Below the pieces are notes generated by a model. The model ran no database searches. It saw only the letters and a program-made list of their open reading frames with translations, and was not told the DNA's origin. A stretch of DNA of 64,000 bases. Origin: Arthrobacter sp. U41. GTDB taxonomy: Bacteria; Actinomycetota; Actinomycetes; Actinomycetales; Micrococcaceae. A program made the translations under genes and the position numbers. Below are positions 17,162 through 27,041 of the stretch, piece by piece (the first letter of the stretch is position 1; each line of letters starts with the position of its first letter). Location of the stretch: NCBI RefSeq assembly GCF_001750145.1, contig NZ_CP015732.1, positions 3,162,001-3,226,000 of the forward strand, in the 5' to 3' direction.

Positions 17162-17318
17162 GGCGCCGGGGGCAGTTCCTCGACAGCCAGATCGAGAGCG
17201 TCCGCCGCCTGGTCGACGCCGGCCCCAGGTGGCCCGTGACGTCGGCATGTCCCGGGCGACTTGTACCGGCGCGTTGGCGGGCCTCGACGCCCGGCAATGT
17301 CACCTCAAGACTCAGTGA
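17162..17318 (+). pseudogene. Remnant of a serine resolvase C-terminal HTH
   Basis: Two frames together read QFLDSQIESVRRLVDAG and then PQVARDVGMSRATCTGALAG. This matches the DNA-binding tail of serine resolvases, in which a run of the type VARxLGMSRATLYRAL is typical. A frameshift near 17220 breaks the two halves. No catalytic domain is found upstream. It is probably a scrap of a former mobile element or plasmid-type resolvase. Confidence 0.55.
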
Positions 17319-17477
17319 GGCAGACCGGTAGAAGTGCGCTGCGTATTGCTCACTCCGGCAGGCATTGACACTCGTTCTTGCCCGGGCGTGTACTTGAATC
17401 GGCTTCTGTTTGAACAGGAGCCCAGCCTGGGGCGGCCCGCCCTTCCGTGAGGCAGCCCGTAGACGGAGGTCGAGAAA

Positions 17478-17921
17478 ATGGGACAGGCACGCGAGGTCAT
17501 GGACCGCTTAACCATGGCCATGACGGCGAAGGATATAGAGACGCAGGCGGCGTGTTACGCCGCGAATGCGGTGGCTGTTACTCCCGATCAGGGCGAGATT
17601 GTCGGGCCGGAAGCCATTAGCAACTACTTGTCGCAATTTGGGGAATCGTTCCCTGACGTTGGCTATGAGTATGTGCAGAAGTATGAGGCTGGAAATGTGG
17701 CGATTGATGATGGCTTTGTCACTGGAACGAATACAGGACCGCTGGCCTTGCCGTCCGGGGAGAGCCTGCCTCCCACGGGCAAGAGCATCAGGGTGAGGAG
17801 TTGCGACATCGCGCACGTCGAGGACGGCCTGATTACACAGCACAAGTTCTACTTTGACCAGATGGAGTTCCTGGGACAGCTGGGCCTGCTCCCTGAATCC
17901 CTGTCCAAGCCAGGGGCCTGA
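17478..17921 (+). CDS. SnoaL-like / NTF2-fold protein
   Basis: A 147-residue protein with the ester-cyclase (SnoaL) pattern: an N-terminal helix (AREVMDRLTMAMTAKDIETQ), then AVAVTPDQGEIVGPEAISNY, FPDVGYEYVQ and a C-terminal strand ITQHKFYFDQMEFLGQLGLL. Such proteins adopt the cone-shaped NTF2 fold and may be enzymes or binding proteins. ATG 17478 has GGAGG-like purines (about 17464-17471) upstream. It stands alone between decayed sequences, and no substrate can be inferred. Confidence 0.75.
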   Translation: MGQAREVMDRLTMAMTAKDIETQAACYAANAVAVTPDQGEIVGPEAISNYLSQFGESFPDVGYEYVQKYEAGNVAIDDGFVTGTNTGPLALPSGESLPPTGKSIRVRSCDIAHVEDGLITQHKFYFDQMEFLGQLGLLPESLSKPGA

Positions 17922-18131
17922 AGGGGAGCCGGCGCCGACGAGGGAGGCAGAGCGCACTTGCTAGCGTGCGAGGGTCTTCAAGCGGCTCTTGCACCAATGC
18001 TCAACGGCGGGGACAAGGATGACCTGAATGGCGAGTGCGGCGCACTCCGCTGAGTCCGGATGTGAGGGCCGCGGAGAGCCCGGCATGGCCCGCCGGGTCG
18101 TGGCTGCCCGGCTAGTCGGGTCTTAAGGAAT

Positions 18132-18416
18132 TCAGTTAGTATCCCGGATAAGTACAAGGCGGCGCTTTGCGGCCAGCTGGGCCGTCTCGTTGAAAAGGGC
18201 CAGCACCGGGACGCCCAGGGCCGCCGAGATTGACTCGACGTCATCCAGGGTGAGCGGGGCATCGTCGCGCAGCCGCTTCGCCATGTAGTTCTGGGAGACA
18301 CCGGCCATGGCGGCCAGCCGATTGCCGGACAAGTGTTGCCGTCCCATGTGGCCGCGAATGGCCTCCGACATCGAACTGGCCATGACGCCGGAACATTCCA
18401 TGGAACCTGACGGCAT
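18132..18416 (-). CDS. XRE-type helix-turn-helix protein
   Basis: A 94-residue protein with a lambda-repressor-like HTH: LSGNRLAAMAGVSQNYMAKR, then LTLDDVESISAALGVPVLAL. ATG 18416 is preferred because GGGGAAG lies eight bases upstream, inside the end of the preceding gene, which suggests that the two are cotranscribed. It is small, as in phage or toxin-antitoxin regulators, but the partner gene is not a recognised toxin. Confidence 0.7.
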   Translation of the reverse strand: MPSGSMECSGVMASSMSEAIRGHMGRQHLSGNRLAAMAGVSQNYMAKRLRDDAPLTLDDVESISAALGVPVLALFNETAQLAAKRRLVLIRDTN

Positions 18417-18421
18417 GCCGG

Positions 18422-18736
18422 CTACTTCCCCAGGGCCTGAAGATCAGCGGCCAGTGCCACCAGCCCCGACGTAGGCGGCTCCGGCTCGCCCGCAGTCCCG
18501 CCCATTCTGTCCCCGAACCATTTGTGCCAGACGGTGGCGACGACCTCCGGCGTGATGGGCGTGCCGGCGGCAATCAGCGCCGCGAAGTCTTCCATCTCCG
18601 GGTCGTACTCGTCCTCCGGCGCCCCGTGGTCCATCACGTCGAGCAGGTCGTGGGCGTTCAGGAGCTCGGTGATGGCGGTGGCGCAGTCGGGCGTATTCCG
18701 GGGTGATGGTGTCCATGGCGGCCAGTCTATGAGCAA
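18422..18736 (-). CDS. Hypothetical protein, probably frameshifted near its start
   Basis: The body reads TAITELLNAHDLLDVMDHGA, then EDEYDPEMEDFAALIAAG, then VVATVWHKWFGD. The combination of a GAPEDEYD stretch and a W-K-W-F end resembles small acidic proteins of unknown function (DUF1871-like); this is only a resemblance. A more natural start, MDTITPEYARL at 18716, lies in another frame and would join the body after a one-base shift near 18680. The listed start at 18736 gives an unlikely N-terminus. Probably a recent frameshift, or a sequencing error. Confidence 0.5.
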   Translation of the reverse strand: MLIDWPPWTPSPRNTPDCATAITELLNAHDLLDVMDHGAPEDEYDPEMEDFAALIAAGTPITPEVVATVWHKWFGDRMGGTAGEPEPPTSGLVALAADLQALGK

Positions 18737-18820
18737 TCGGGACCGCCTGTTTGAACGGGCAGGTGCCCGTCCCTCACCGCTCTCGATGTGTACGCTTCGA
18801 GAATGACATTGGGGGATTTC

Positions 18821-19699
18821 ATGACTAACTATCGCGACTTTAGCGAAGCCAGGGCCGCCGCGGCTCTTCAGGAGTATCTCGACGAACGCGGCCCGGCACT
18901 CGAACGGCTCCGGGAGCGGCTGCTGGCAGATGGCCAGAACCCGGCAGTACTCCTCGACGGCACACCAGAAAGCCTCGTTCCCCTGTGGCGTTGGATGCTG
19001 TCCCGCCTCACACGCCAGGACGCCCCCGGCGCTACCGACCCCAACTCCGCGCCTCCGGAGGAACTGCCCTCATGGGAACGGTACAGACCCGGGACGGAGC
19101 CGATTCTGTCGCTGGAGTCGCTGACGCTCATTGACGGGCTGGTGTCCTACCTCGGGGAAGTGGTGCAGGAGCGTGCACCGATGGCCCGCTGGGAGTTCGC
19201 TCGCCATCGCATCAAGGGCTACCTGCTCAACAAGCACCCGGTCCTGGTCAGCGGCACGGGAGAGACCCACAACTTCCTGCCCATGTTGCCCCTGATCGAC
19301 GCGCGTGGTGTCCTTCACGGGGTACGGGAGTCGCCGGATGGCACGATGTTGGACTATGCGCGGCGGCTCATCGAACAACTAAACGGGCCCGGGGAAAACA
19401 CCGACTGGCTGACGGAACCGGAGCCTCCCTTCGAGGTGGAGGAAATCCGTGACGAATCGGGCGGGTACGACTTCGAGATCGGCCTGAGCGAGGAGATCGC
19501 CCACGTCTATTCACTCAAGGTCGACTGGCTGGTCCGCAAGCTATCCCGCGAGGACGGCGTCATCGAGGCCTTCCGTGAGGACCGGGAAGTCATCCTGGTG
19601 CGGGCACCGTCATGGAGCGCTGCCCAGCTCGAGTCGTGGCTGGTGCCGCGCCTAAAGAACGGATGGATCTCCGCCATCATGCGCAAGATCCGGCAGTAG
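18821..19699 (+). CDS. Conserved hypothetical protein
   Basis: A soluble 292-residue protein with no transmembrane segment. ATG 18821 is chosen because TTGGGGGA lies five bases upstream; an in-frame ATG at 18803 also exists. It is rich in Glu, Arg and Leu. The N-terminal part is helical (EARAAAALQEYLDERGPALE) and the C-terminal part has a WLVRKLSREDGV segment followed by VILVRAPSWSAAQLESWLV. I do not recognise the family. The next gene starts 39 bases later in the same direction and may form an operon with it. Confidence 0.65.
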   Translation: MTNYRDFSEARAAAALQEYLDERGPALERLRERLLADGQNPAVLLDGTPESLVPLWRWMLSRLTRQDAPGATDPNSAPPEELPSWERYRPGTEPILSLESLTLIDGLVSYLGEVVQERAPMARWEFARHRIKGYLLNKHPVLVSGTGETHNFLPMLPLIDARGVLHGVRESPDGTMLDYARRLIEQLNGPGENTDWLTEPEPPFEVEEIRDESGGYDFEIGLSEEIAHVYSLKVDWLVRKLSREDGVIEAFREDREVILVRAPSWSAAQLESWLVPRLKNGWISAIMRKIRQ

Positions 19700-19737
19700 T
19701 AAAAGTCCGGAGGCGGCTGGTCGGTACAGTCCAGACC

Positions 19738-20205
19738 ATGGATACGAACGTGGGAATTCAGGCAGATGGTCGGTTGCAGTCGCTGTTGGATGCGGCCGAA
19801 CGGGGCGAAAAGTGCCCCGACATCTTTCTCCTTGTCGGCGGTTGGGTCGTCCAGGGACGTTCGGTGAGCACGGCCGAGTTCATGAACATCACCTACTGGG
19901 ACTACCACCGGCAAGTGGCTGAATCCCGGGAGGCGCGCAAGATGAGTAAAAGCGTGGAAGAACGGGACCGGCTCATCGGACAGCACCTCGCCCCCGTCAT
20001 GGAAGCGTTTGGGAACCCGTCCCCGCAGGACGGCATGGCGCTGAGCATCGCGAACGCCACTGTCTCTGGACTGGCTGGACCGAACCTCCAGGTGCCCGCC
20101 CTTCGGGTGCCGATCGGAGCCGTCCAGACGTGGTGGGCGGCAGCGGCCACGGTCGACCTGAGCCGCGGGTACAGCGGCGGCGTTGCGGTCGGCTTCGCCT
20201 TCTAG
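19738..20205 (+). CDS. Hypothetical protein
   Basis: A 155-residue protein starting MDTNVGIQADGRLQSLLDAA. The open frame extends upstream to 19612, but the earlier part overlaps the preceding gene and lacks protein character. It contains PDIFLLVGGWVVQGRSVS and SKSVEERDRLIGQHLAPVME, and ends with a hydrophobic, glycine-rich tail (GYSGGVAVGFAF). The family is not recognised. Possibly cotranscribed with the preceding gene. Confidence 0.6.
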   Translation: MDTNVGIQADGRLQSLLDAAERGEKCPDIFLLVGGWVVQGRSVSTAEFMNITYWDYHRQVAESREARKMSKSVEERDRLIGQHLAPVMEAFGNPSPQDGMALSIANATVSGLAGPNLQVPALRVPIGAVQTWWAAAATVDLSRGYSGGVAVGFAF

Positions 20206-20316
20206 TCACTGGAGGGCCGAGGGAATTTGGGCTGAACCTGAGGCGAAGTAGGTGCCAGAGTTTCCGTCCCCGGTGCGCCTGCTGGCATCCCGCCGCGCGT
20301 CTGCTTGCATGGAGGC

Positions 20317-21310
20317 ATGACTGAGCAGCCGCCGGCAGCAGTAACCGAAGACTGGACCGGCTGCAGGCAGCGCTGGCCGCCGCTGTTCCCGCCCGGACCG
20401 ATTCGAACCTCCTAGTCGGGACCTGGAACATCCGTGCCCTGGGCGACCTGACCGCCAAGTGGCTGGCCGGGCCCAAGGACTCACCGAAGCGTGACTGGCA
20501 TGCCAGCGCCTGCCTGGCCGCGGTGATCACCCGGTTCAACGTCGTCGCCGTCCAGGAGTCCCGCCGCAAACCCGTGGCCCTGAAGCGGCTTATGGCGACC
20601 CTGGGCCCGCACTGGCAGGTCATCATCTCCGACGTCACCGAAGGATCCGCCGGCAACGGTGAACGCCTCGCGTTCCTGTACGAGAGCAACCGGGTCCAGC
20701 CCTCGGGCCTGGTCGGGGAGATCGTGCTTACCCCGCTCGGGGATGACCCGAAGCGCCAGTTCGCCCGCACCCCGTACACCGCCAGCTTCTCCCGGGCCGG
20801 CGTGGAATTCACCCTCGCCTCCGTCCACATCCTGTGGGGCAAGAAACCCGCCGAGCGCCTACCTGAGATCACCGCCTTCGCCCAATGGATGCGTGACTGG
20901 GCCGTCCGGCCCAACGACTGGAACTCCAACCTCATCGTCCTCGGCGACTTCAGCCTGGACCGGATCGGCGACCCGCTCTACGAAGCCTTCATCTCCACGG
21001 GTCTCTGGCCGCCTGCGGAGCTGAACGCCGCCCCCGGACGATTTTCGATGACGACAAGACCCGGCACTTCTACGACCAGCTCGCCTGGTTCTCCAAACCC
21101 GACGGCACTTCCCTGCTCCGGGGCCTGACCTACGGGCAGCGGGCCGGATCCTTCGACTTCATCCCGCACATCTACCGGGGGCTCACCCGCAGCGAAGTGT
21201 CCTGGCGGATCTCTGACCACTACCCGCTCTGGTGCGAGTTCCGGCTGGGTCAACGGAGAAGACCCCGCCCGCGACAACAGGTGCCGTGGGTGGGGTTCGA
21301 CCGGGCCTAG
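20317..21310 (+). pseudogene. Endonuclease/exonuclease/phosphatase family protein, two frameshifts
   Basis: The parts appear in order in changing frames. MTEQPPAAVTED begins at 20317. DRLQAALAAAVPARTDSN then leads to LLVGTWNIRAL and the catalytic-type FNVVAVQES. LIVLGDFSLDRIGD follows, and after a second shift the tail has FDFIPHIYRG and WRISDHYPLWCEF. These are the N, QE, GDF and SDHYP signatures of the EEP fold. The first shift is near 20352 and the second near 21037. Each break is a single indel, so the loss is recent or due to sequencing error. Without both corrections no full nuclease is made. Confidence 0.75.
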
Positions 21311-22978
21311 CCTTTGCGGCCGGCCAAAATGAGGAGTGCGTCTCCGGCCGGGCGTTCACCGGTTTCGTCGGAGGGGGAGTTTACGACCTGGCCGTCCTGG
21401 ACCATGGTGGTTGATCCTCCGCCGTCGAGGTTGATCGCGTCAACCATGCCCAGTGAGCGGGCCACGTCGGCGGCTTCTTTGATGCTCAGTCCGAGGGACG
21501 TCGTCTGGCGCCCGTCGGCTGTGACCAGGAGGGTGCGGCCCTGGGCGTCAACGCCTGCAATCGTACGCGGGTTGCGCTTGTGCACCCACCCGTAGAAAAA
21601 GGAGTTGCTGTCGTCGGTGCGGACCATGCCGTCGCGCCTGGCGGTCACGTTGAGCTCACCGTTTTGGACGAGTGTGGGTCCGCCGTTGACAACGTCGGTG
21701 GTGGCGCTGGTCTTGAGGAGCTTTCCGCCCTCGTTGAGGAGGTCTGTCTCTACCTTGAGCTTGGAGCCGGGTTTAGCCAGGGCGGCGAGCTTGTCGACGT
21801 CGGTTCCGATCGCCTGCAGGGTGTGGCCGCCGGCCGGGACGGCGGTGCCCCGGGTGTTGTTCACGGCGGTGACCGTGCCGTGGGCGTCGAGGACGGCTTC
21901 AAGTCCTGGACCGGACGGTGTCAAGGCGCCGAAGTCAGGGGTGAAGGCGACGATCTCGTTCGCGTCGGTGCAGGTGAAGTCGTGCAGCGGCGGGTTCGTC
22001 GGAGTGTCGTCGGTGCCGCCGCAGTTGCGGATGAGGCCCGGCACCCGGTTCAATCCGTCCAGAGCGAGCGTTGCTGTGTTGCCGGGGGCCGTGACTGTGC
22101 CGTGCCAGCGCAGTCGCTGGATGGAGGTCTCGTTCTTGGCGCCGATGACCAGGGAGGGCCGGTCCCCGACGGGCTCGCTGAGGACCTTGCCGTCGTGTAC
22201 TGCCGCGCCTGCGGGATCGCCCGGGGCTCCGGCGGCAGGGTCCATGACGAAGTAGCCGCCGTTGGTCGCAGCGAGGGCGCCCGATGCCGCCGCGAGCTGG
22301 CTGGTCTTTTCCCGGTCCTCGAGGTTGGGGCCGAAGGAGGACGTGAGGTCGCCGCCGGAACTCCTTGGGGTCGATAGTGAGGACCTCCAGCTTCCAGGGC
22401 CCATGGTCGTTCTCGCTGGAGTTTTCGTCGCCGTCCCAGCCGGTGTAGATCACCGAGGATTTGTAGCCGGCCGCCTTGACTTGAGCGACTGTCGCGGCGC
22501 CGTCGGCTTTGGCCGTGAAGTGTCCGGCACGCACGCGGTAGCCGAGATCCCCTCCGGCGTCGGCCAGCTGCGGTGACTGGACATGTTCGACGCGGGCAAC
22601 AACGCCTGCGGCGTTGAGCTTGTCGGCGACCTTCTGGGCCTGCGTTTGGGTGGACAGCGCTGACGCCGGCGCGTCCGGATCCGGGGAGGTGGACGGAACG
22701 GCAATCTCAGCGGTCCAGAAGAAGTCCTGGTTGGGGGTTCCCCGGGTGATGGATGTCCGAGTCAGGCCGGGGGCCAGGGTGGTGACGGTGAGGGACTCCG
22801 GGAGGCCTGGAGCACCCAGATCGAGTTTGGCGGACGGGTCTGGGGTGACGGCAGCAGCGTGGAGTGCGGTGCCCGGCGCCGTCGTGGAGGCACCGGCGGG
22901 GGCAAGGAAAGCAACCGGCAGGGTCACGGCCAGGGCGGCGATGGCAGCATTGCGGAAACGATGATTGGGTGTGATCAT
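21307..22978 (-). pseudogene. Secreted phosphodiester glycosidase family protein, one frameshift
   Basis: ATG 22978 begins a signal peptide (FRNAAIAALAVTLPVAFLAP). The first half includes a SPOR-like stretch (AQKVADKLNAAGVVARVEHV). Near 22360 the frame breaks after VLTIDPKEF and resumes one frame over with SFGPNLEDREKTSQLAAASG. The second half has the family marks ATNGGYF, TIAGVDAQGRTLLVTADGRQ and DAINLDGGGSTTMVQDG, typical of the NAGPA-type phosphodiester glycosidase domain. The protein would act outside the cell. A single indel separates it from a complete gene of about 557 codons. Confidence 0.8.
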
Positions 22979-23035
22979 GATCGAGACGCTACGGTGCCGG
23001 GGGACGCGGGTTTCAACGCACACGCCGCAATTCAC

Positions 23036-24053
23036 GGTGTCTTCGCCATGTGTTCACGGCGGATCCAACACTCACTTCGGTGTTGTTGGCGTAGCCGTCC
23101 GCCAGTCTCGCGAACTATAGGTCATACTACATCTGCTTTGCGGTTCCCGTTTTTCGAGGAAACGTGCTCAAAAATGTCTCACGAACCCGGTACAGATTGT
23201 TGTCTCAGATGCCCTCAAGGAAACCCGGACCCGAGCTGTCACGAAGCTCGGTAAGACGGCATCTCCACCTCAGACCACGCAAGCGAAGGGGCCGAAACGC
23301 TCGGATTGGTCATCCCCAGGCTTAAGTAACGGCGCAACGCAGAGCCTTGGGTGCCCCACTTCTGCAAGGGCGGCCAGTGAGTGTCGGGTCATGCAGCTAC
23401 GTACCCGTTTGCTTATGAGATGTTCGGAAAGGAGGAACGAACAGCCATGACTCATGTCCACTCCCAAACTGTGCAATGCCACCTCGGTGGGTATCTGATA
23501 GCAGTCGTCACCGACGCTTCGGAGAACATTAGGCCAGAGCGGAGCCATCACGTGCAGCGTGAAACTGTCGTTGCCCGCACTGTCACGGCAGACGTTTGGG
23601 CCGGCAACAAAATGGGCAAAATCAGGGTGTGTGCACAGTGTGCACACCCTGAGCTTCGGATCGGATCGTATATCGGCCGGACTGGGCCGGACTGCGGAGG
23701 TTTTCGGGGGAGTGGCGGGAATTCAAGTGCTGGAACCTGGGGTGACCGTGGTCGGCGACGGACGTCGTCGGTGAACGCCCACGCGGCCGGATCGGGGGAG
23801 GGCGAGGGTGCGCGGGACCTGGCTCCCGCAGAGCACGAGTTCAGCCTCAATCATGCTCGACAGGACAGGTGAGCGCGGGATTTCCGGGGCCATAAAACAC
23901 CACGTGGATCCGGTATTCGTTGTCGTTTTCCGCCAACGGCGGGGAGAGCGCAGAGGCGCCGGTTATCGGCTGGACCACGAGTTCGACCAATCCGGCAACC
24001 GAGTGGACGGAGCGGCGAAATGAGAGGGACCCGGTCCTGTCAGAAGCCGTGTC
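23036..24053. other. About 1 kb without a supported gene
   Basis: Open frames on both strands (for example 23381-23872 plus, 23548-23850 minus) have no family character and overlap each other. A hairpin with arms GGGTGTG (23625-23631) and CACACCC (23643-23649) and an inner TGCACA/TGTGCA palindrome is present and could act as a terminator. Nothing else is recognised. Confidence 0.45.
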
Positions 24054-24566
24054 TCACGGCTTGAGAGGTGGAATCCCGGCTTTTTCGGGGGTCTCTCCTT
24101 TCGCCCTGGAGCCCTTCCATAGATGATGGGAGCGGTGGCTGCTTTCGGCATGCAGCACTAAGACGGGGCAGTCCGCGTGGGCAACACATGCAGAGCTCAC
24201 GGAGCCGAGGTGCATGCCCAGGAAACCCCCATGGCCCCGGCGTCCAACCACCAGCAATGAAGCGCCGGCCGCCGCTTCCACGAGCTTCGCCGCAGCCGGT
24301 CCGCGGACCAGCTGCGAGGTGAGTCTTTCCGGAGTCTCCTCACCGAACGCCTTTTCCAGGGCGTCCGCAAGAGTCTTCGCCGCAGCCGCTTCAAACCGGG
24401 CGAAATCGGGTGGGACATATCCGGCGTAAATCTCCGGAAAATCCCAACAGGCAATAGCGACGATGGTGGCGTTCAGGGCCGGCGCCAGCTGCGCCCCCAG
24501 ACGGAGCGCCTGGATGGACGATTCCGAACCGTCCACCCCGACAAGGACTTTCGCTTCCGCATCCAT
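24054..24566 (-). CDS. Universal stress protein, UspA family
   Basis: A single-domain Usp of 170 residues: MDAEAKVLVGVDGSESSIQA at the start, and the nucleotide-binding loop VVGRRGHGGFLGMHLGSVS (G-x2-G-x9-G-S) near the end, followed by PVLVLHAE. The ATG at 24566 is chosen because AAGGAG lies seven bases upstream; the open frame reaches 24743, but the extra part is not Usp-like. The C-terminal tail is unusually long and basic. Usp proteins bind ATP and act in stress or dormancy; the exact role is unknown. Confidence 0.85.
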   Translation of the reverse strand: MDAEAKVLVGVDGSESSIQALRLGAQLAPALNATIVAIACWDFPEIYAGYVPPDFARFEAAAAKTLADALEKAFGEETPERLTSQLVRGPAAAKLVEAAAGASLLVVGRRGHGGFLGMHLGSVSSACVAHADCPVLVLHAESSHRSHHLWKGSRAKGETPEKAGIPPLKP

Positions 24567-24867
24567 GATCATTCTCCTTCGAAGGTGAATCCCCTGGTTG
24601 TTCCTAGTTTGCAGCTCCCGCTGGTGGTAGCTGTGTGCCGAGCATATGCGCACCCGCAGGCGAACGGAACTGCCTACGGATGTTTGTCGGGATGAGTCGG
24701 GCATGACATCTTCGACAATGCCCGTCGTGTCGGCATAGGTCATTGTCGATATGAACGTCCACCGCCCTTCCGGCCAGGGATACCCGTTCCCCCGTGCGGC
24801 GCATCCCTGGGATTGCGGCGCGCCTGTTATCTATCCCTTGCTACGCGTTCTTTGCGGGTGGGTGGGG

Positions 24868-25111
24868 CTATTTCTTCAGTGATTGGACGATCGTGGCCAT
24901 GTGTTGTCGGCCAAGGTGCTGGCGCCGCCCACTTCCCTCCGCGATGTCCTTGAGCAGCCAACATGATTTTGCCCGAGCGGGTCTTGGGCAGTTCGGGCAC
25001 TATCAGGATGGTCTTGGGCTTGGCGTTCGGCACGGTCTCTTTGCTGACGTGGTCCCGGAGCTCCTGGACGATCGCGTCCCCGGTGCCCGCGGCGTTGCCG
25101 CTCAGGATGAC
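24868..25111 (-). pseudogene. C-terminal fragment of acetyl-CoA synthetase
   Basis: The minus strand reads LSGNAAGTGDAIVQELRDHV, then PKTILIVPELPKTRSGKIM, and after a one-base shift LLKDIAEGSGRR through to a stop at 24868. PKTRSGKIMRR is the universal C-terminal signature of acetyl-CoA synthetases, with the acetylated lysine. The N-terminal 500 or more residues are absent upstream, and a frameshift lies right after the GKIM motif. This is a dead gene end. Confidence 0.8.
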
Positions 25112-25161
25112 CCCACCCGGTCACAGGGCGCATGTACCGCGGGCCTATGCAAAACCGGAGG

Positions 25162-26364
25162 TCAGGTGTTGTTCCGTTCGGGTCGGGCCCGGTAACTTTT
25201 CTGTCCTGACAAGAATACGGCGGCCATGGTGAGGGTGGTGGCGGCTGCGGTGAAGAGCAGGGCCTGGGGGTAGCCAATGGTCGGGGCTATGAGGGCCAGC
25301 AGGAATGGTACCGCCAGTCCGGAGTAGGCGAGGCTGTAGAACAAGGCGATTAGCGCGCCCAGCTGCTCGGGCGCAGCGATTTCCTCGACCTCCCGCAGCC
25401 CGACAATAAGGCATATTCCATAGCCCGCCCCTAGTATTAGGGCCGCCGTGGCCGCGGTGGCAATCCCGGGGAAGGCGGTGGCGAACGCTGCCGCGGCGCA
25501 GCCCGCAGCCACAATGCCAAGGCCTGTTACCGCGGCGGTGGTGCTGCCGCGGGCCGCCCCGGCCTCGTACAGGCGCCGGCCCAGACGCTGGGAGACCACG
25601 CCCGCGGCGAGGGCACCGGCGGCGAGCAGTCCGGGAAAAGCCACACCGAGTACACCCGTGGGTCCGGTTCCGTGCCCCGGAAGGGTGGTGAAGACCAGCG
25701 TGACGCTGCCGAAAACCCAAGGCCCAAGCGGCACAACCACGAGGCGGAACCGCGCCGAGGAGGCCGACGGCGGCAGCAAAGGACCCGGAGGATCTGATTT
25801 CCTGGCACCTGACACAGTCTCCCGGGCGCGCGGGAGCATCAGCAGGGCACTCCCGGCCAGGGCCAGGTGCACAATGTAGGGCAGGACCTGCGGCGCCGGC
25901 CCCCACTGCGCCAACGGACCGGCCACGAGCGGGCCGATACCGAACCCCGCTGTCAGCGCCAGCGCCGCCCGGCGTGCGCCGGCACCGGCACGTTCGTCTC
26001 CGGAGAGCTCCTTTACCCAGGCGGTGCCGGCCGTGAAGACCGTTCCGGAGACCAGCCCGGTCAGCAGCCTGCCTGCGTACAGCCCGGCCGTACCCCACTG
26101 CCCGGTCATCAAGACGGCTGTAGCCAGCAACGACAGTGCGGTGAAGGCCAGTAACACTGGACGCCGTCCCCGTCTGTCGCTGATCCTTCCGCCGAAGATC
26201 AGACCAGGGATCAGGCCCAAAGCGTAGACGCCGAACACGGCGGTCGCATCCGCGTCCGTGAGGGCGAGGGTGCGGCGGTAGAGCGCGAGCAGGGGAACGA
26301 ACTGGTTCGCCCCGTAACCGGCGGCGAACATCGCAAGGGCCGGCCACCGCCATTGTCCCCTCAC
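25162..26364 (-). CDS. MFS transporter
   Basis: A 12-helix major facilitator protein. Marks are the loop GGRISDRRGRRPVLLAFTAL between helices 2 and 3, LYAGRLLTGLVSGTVFTAGT and the long central loop. The first helix reads WPALAMFAAGYGANQFVPLL. The open frame reaches 26508, but the first ~48 residues are basic and unlike transporter N-termini, and they overlap the SDR remnant. GTG 26364 is therefore preferred, although no good ribosome site is seen. The substrate is unknown; efflux of small molecules is likely. Intact, in contrast to its neighbours. Confidence 0.75.
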   Translation of the reverse strand: MRGQWRWPALAMFAAGYGANQFVPLLALYRRTLALTDADATAVFGVYALGLIPGLIFGGRISDRRGRRPVLLAFTALSLLATAVLMTGQWGTAGLYAGRLLTGLVSGTVFTAGTAWVKELSGDERAGAGARRAALALTAGFGIGPLVAGPLAQWGPAPQVLPYIVHLALAGSALLMLPRARETVSGARKSDPPGPLLPPSASSARFRLVVVPLGPWVFGSVTLVFTTLPGHGTGPTGVLGVAFPGLLAAGALAAGVVSQRLGRRLYEAGAARGSTTAAVTGLGIVAAGCAAAAFATAFPGIATAATAALILGAGYGICLIVGLREVEEIAAPEQLGALIALFYSLAYSGLAVPFLLALIAPTIGYPQALLFTAAATTLTMAAVFLSGQKSYRARPERNNT

Positions 26365-26419
26365 GGACGCGGCGTCACGGCGCGGTCTCCTGCAGCGAGG
26401 GTCTTCGCCAACAAGGGGG

Positions 26420-26665
26420 TCAGAGGCTGGAATGGCCGGCAAGGGCTTCCTCCAGGGCGCCTTTGCGGGCCAAAAGCGTCCGGTCCACTCTGGCTGGGTC
26501 CTCACCACCGCGTTCCCGCACCGCCGCGGCTACCTCGTCCAGGGGACCGCGCCGTCGGCTCACGAGCTTGAGTCTGACCGAACGTGCGGCCAGCTGCAAT
26601 GCCAGCGTCGCACCGCTACCGCCGCCGGGCCCCGTGGGCAGAATTGAACGGTCTTGCAGATCCAT
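26420..26665 (-). pseudogene. N-terminal fragment of a short-chain dehydrogenase
   Basis: From ATG 26665 the frame reads MDLQDRSILPTGPGGGSGAT, then LALQLAARSVRLKLVSRRRG, then LDEVAAAVRERGGE. This is the start of an SDR Rossmann fold; the usual VTGAxxGIG is degraded to PTGPGGGSG. The frame stops at 26420, and no catalytic Tyr-x3-Lys part follows. It is a decayed head without a body. Confidence 0.6.
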
Positions 26666-27041
26666 CGAGCGTCCCGTCAGAAAGCAAACAATAGTATGTG
26701 GTGTACGCGGCCCGGTCGCCGCAGGGACTGGGCCCGAAAGCCACAACCCCTGCCTGGGCGCCGGCATTTCTTCGCCTTCGAAAGCCACGGAGCTCATCGT
26801 TACCTCCCGTGGTCAATCCGTTGTCTCGCACAATGGTGGAATTTCTGAGGCCCGTATCGATTTGGGCAGCCCGGAGTAACGCGTTGGAGGACCTAGTGAG
26901 CCTGCCCAGGTGTTGTCCCCGGGCTTTGCAGACAAGGATACTGTGTGCCAACGGACGAGGCCGTCTTTGTCAACGTGAATGAGGCCAGTGAGTCAGGCGG
27001 CCTCGTTTGTTGTGGTCCTCCCGGCTGGATTGGCAGGGGCT
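26666..27041. other. Gap with no supported feature
   Basis: The stretch separates the SDR remnant from the broken exporter. Overlapping open frames on both strands lack protein character. No terminator, repeat or RNA gene is seen. Confidence 0.4.

Noticed and set aside
23381..23872. A 163-codon protein in the 1-kb gap
   Set aside because: It has no recognisable domain, mixed composition, an overlap with equally open antisense frames and a strong hairpin in its middle.
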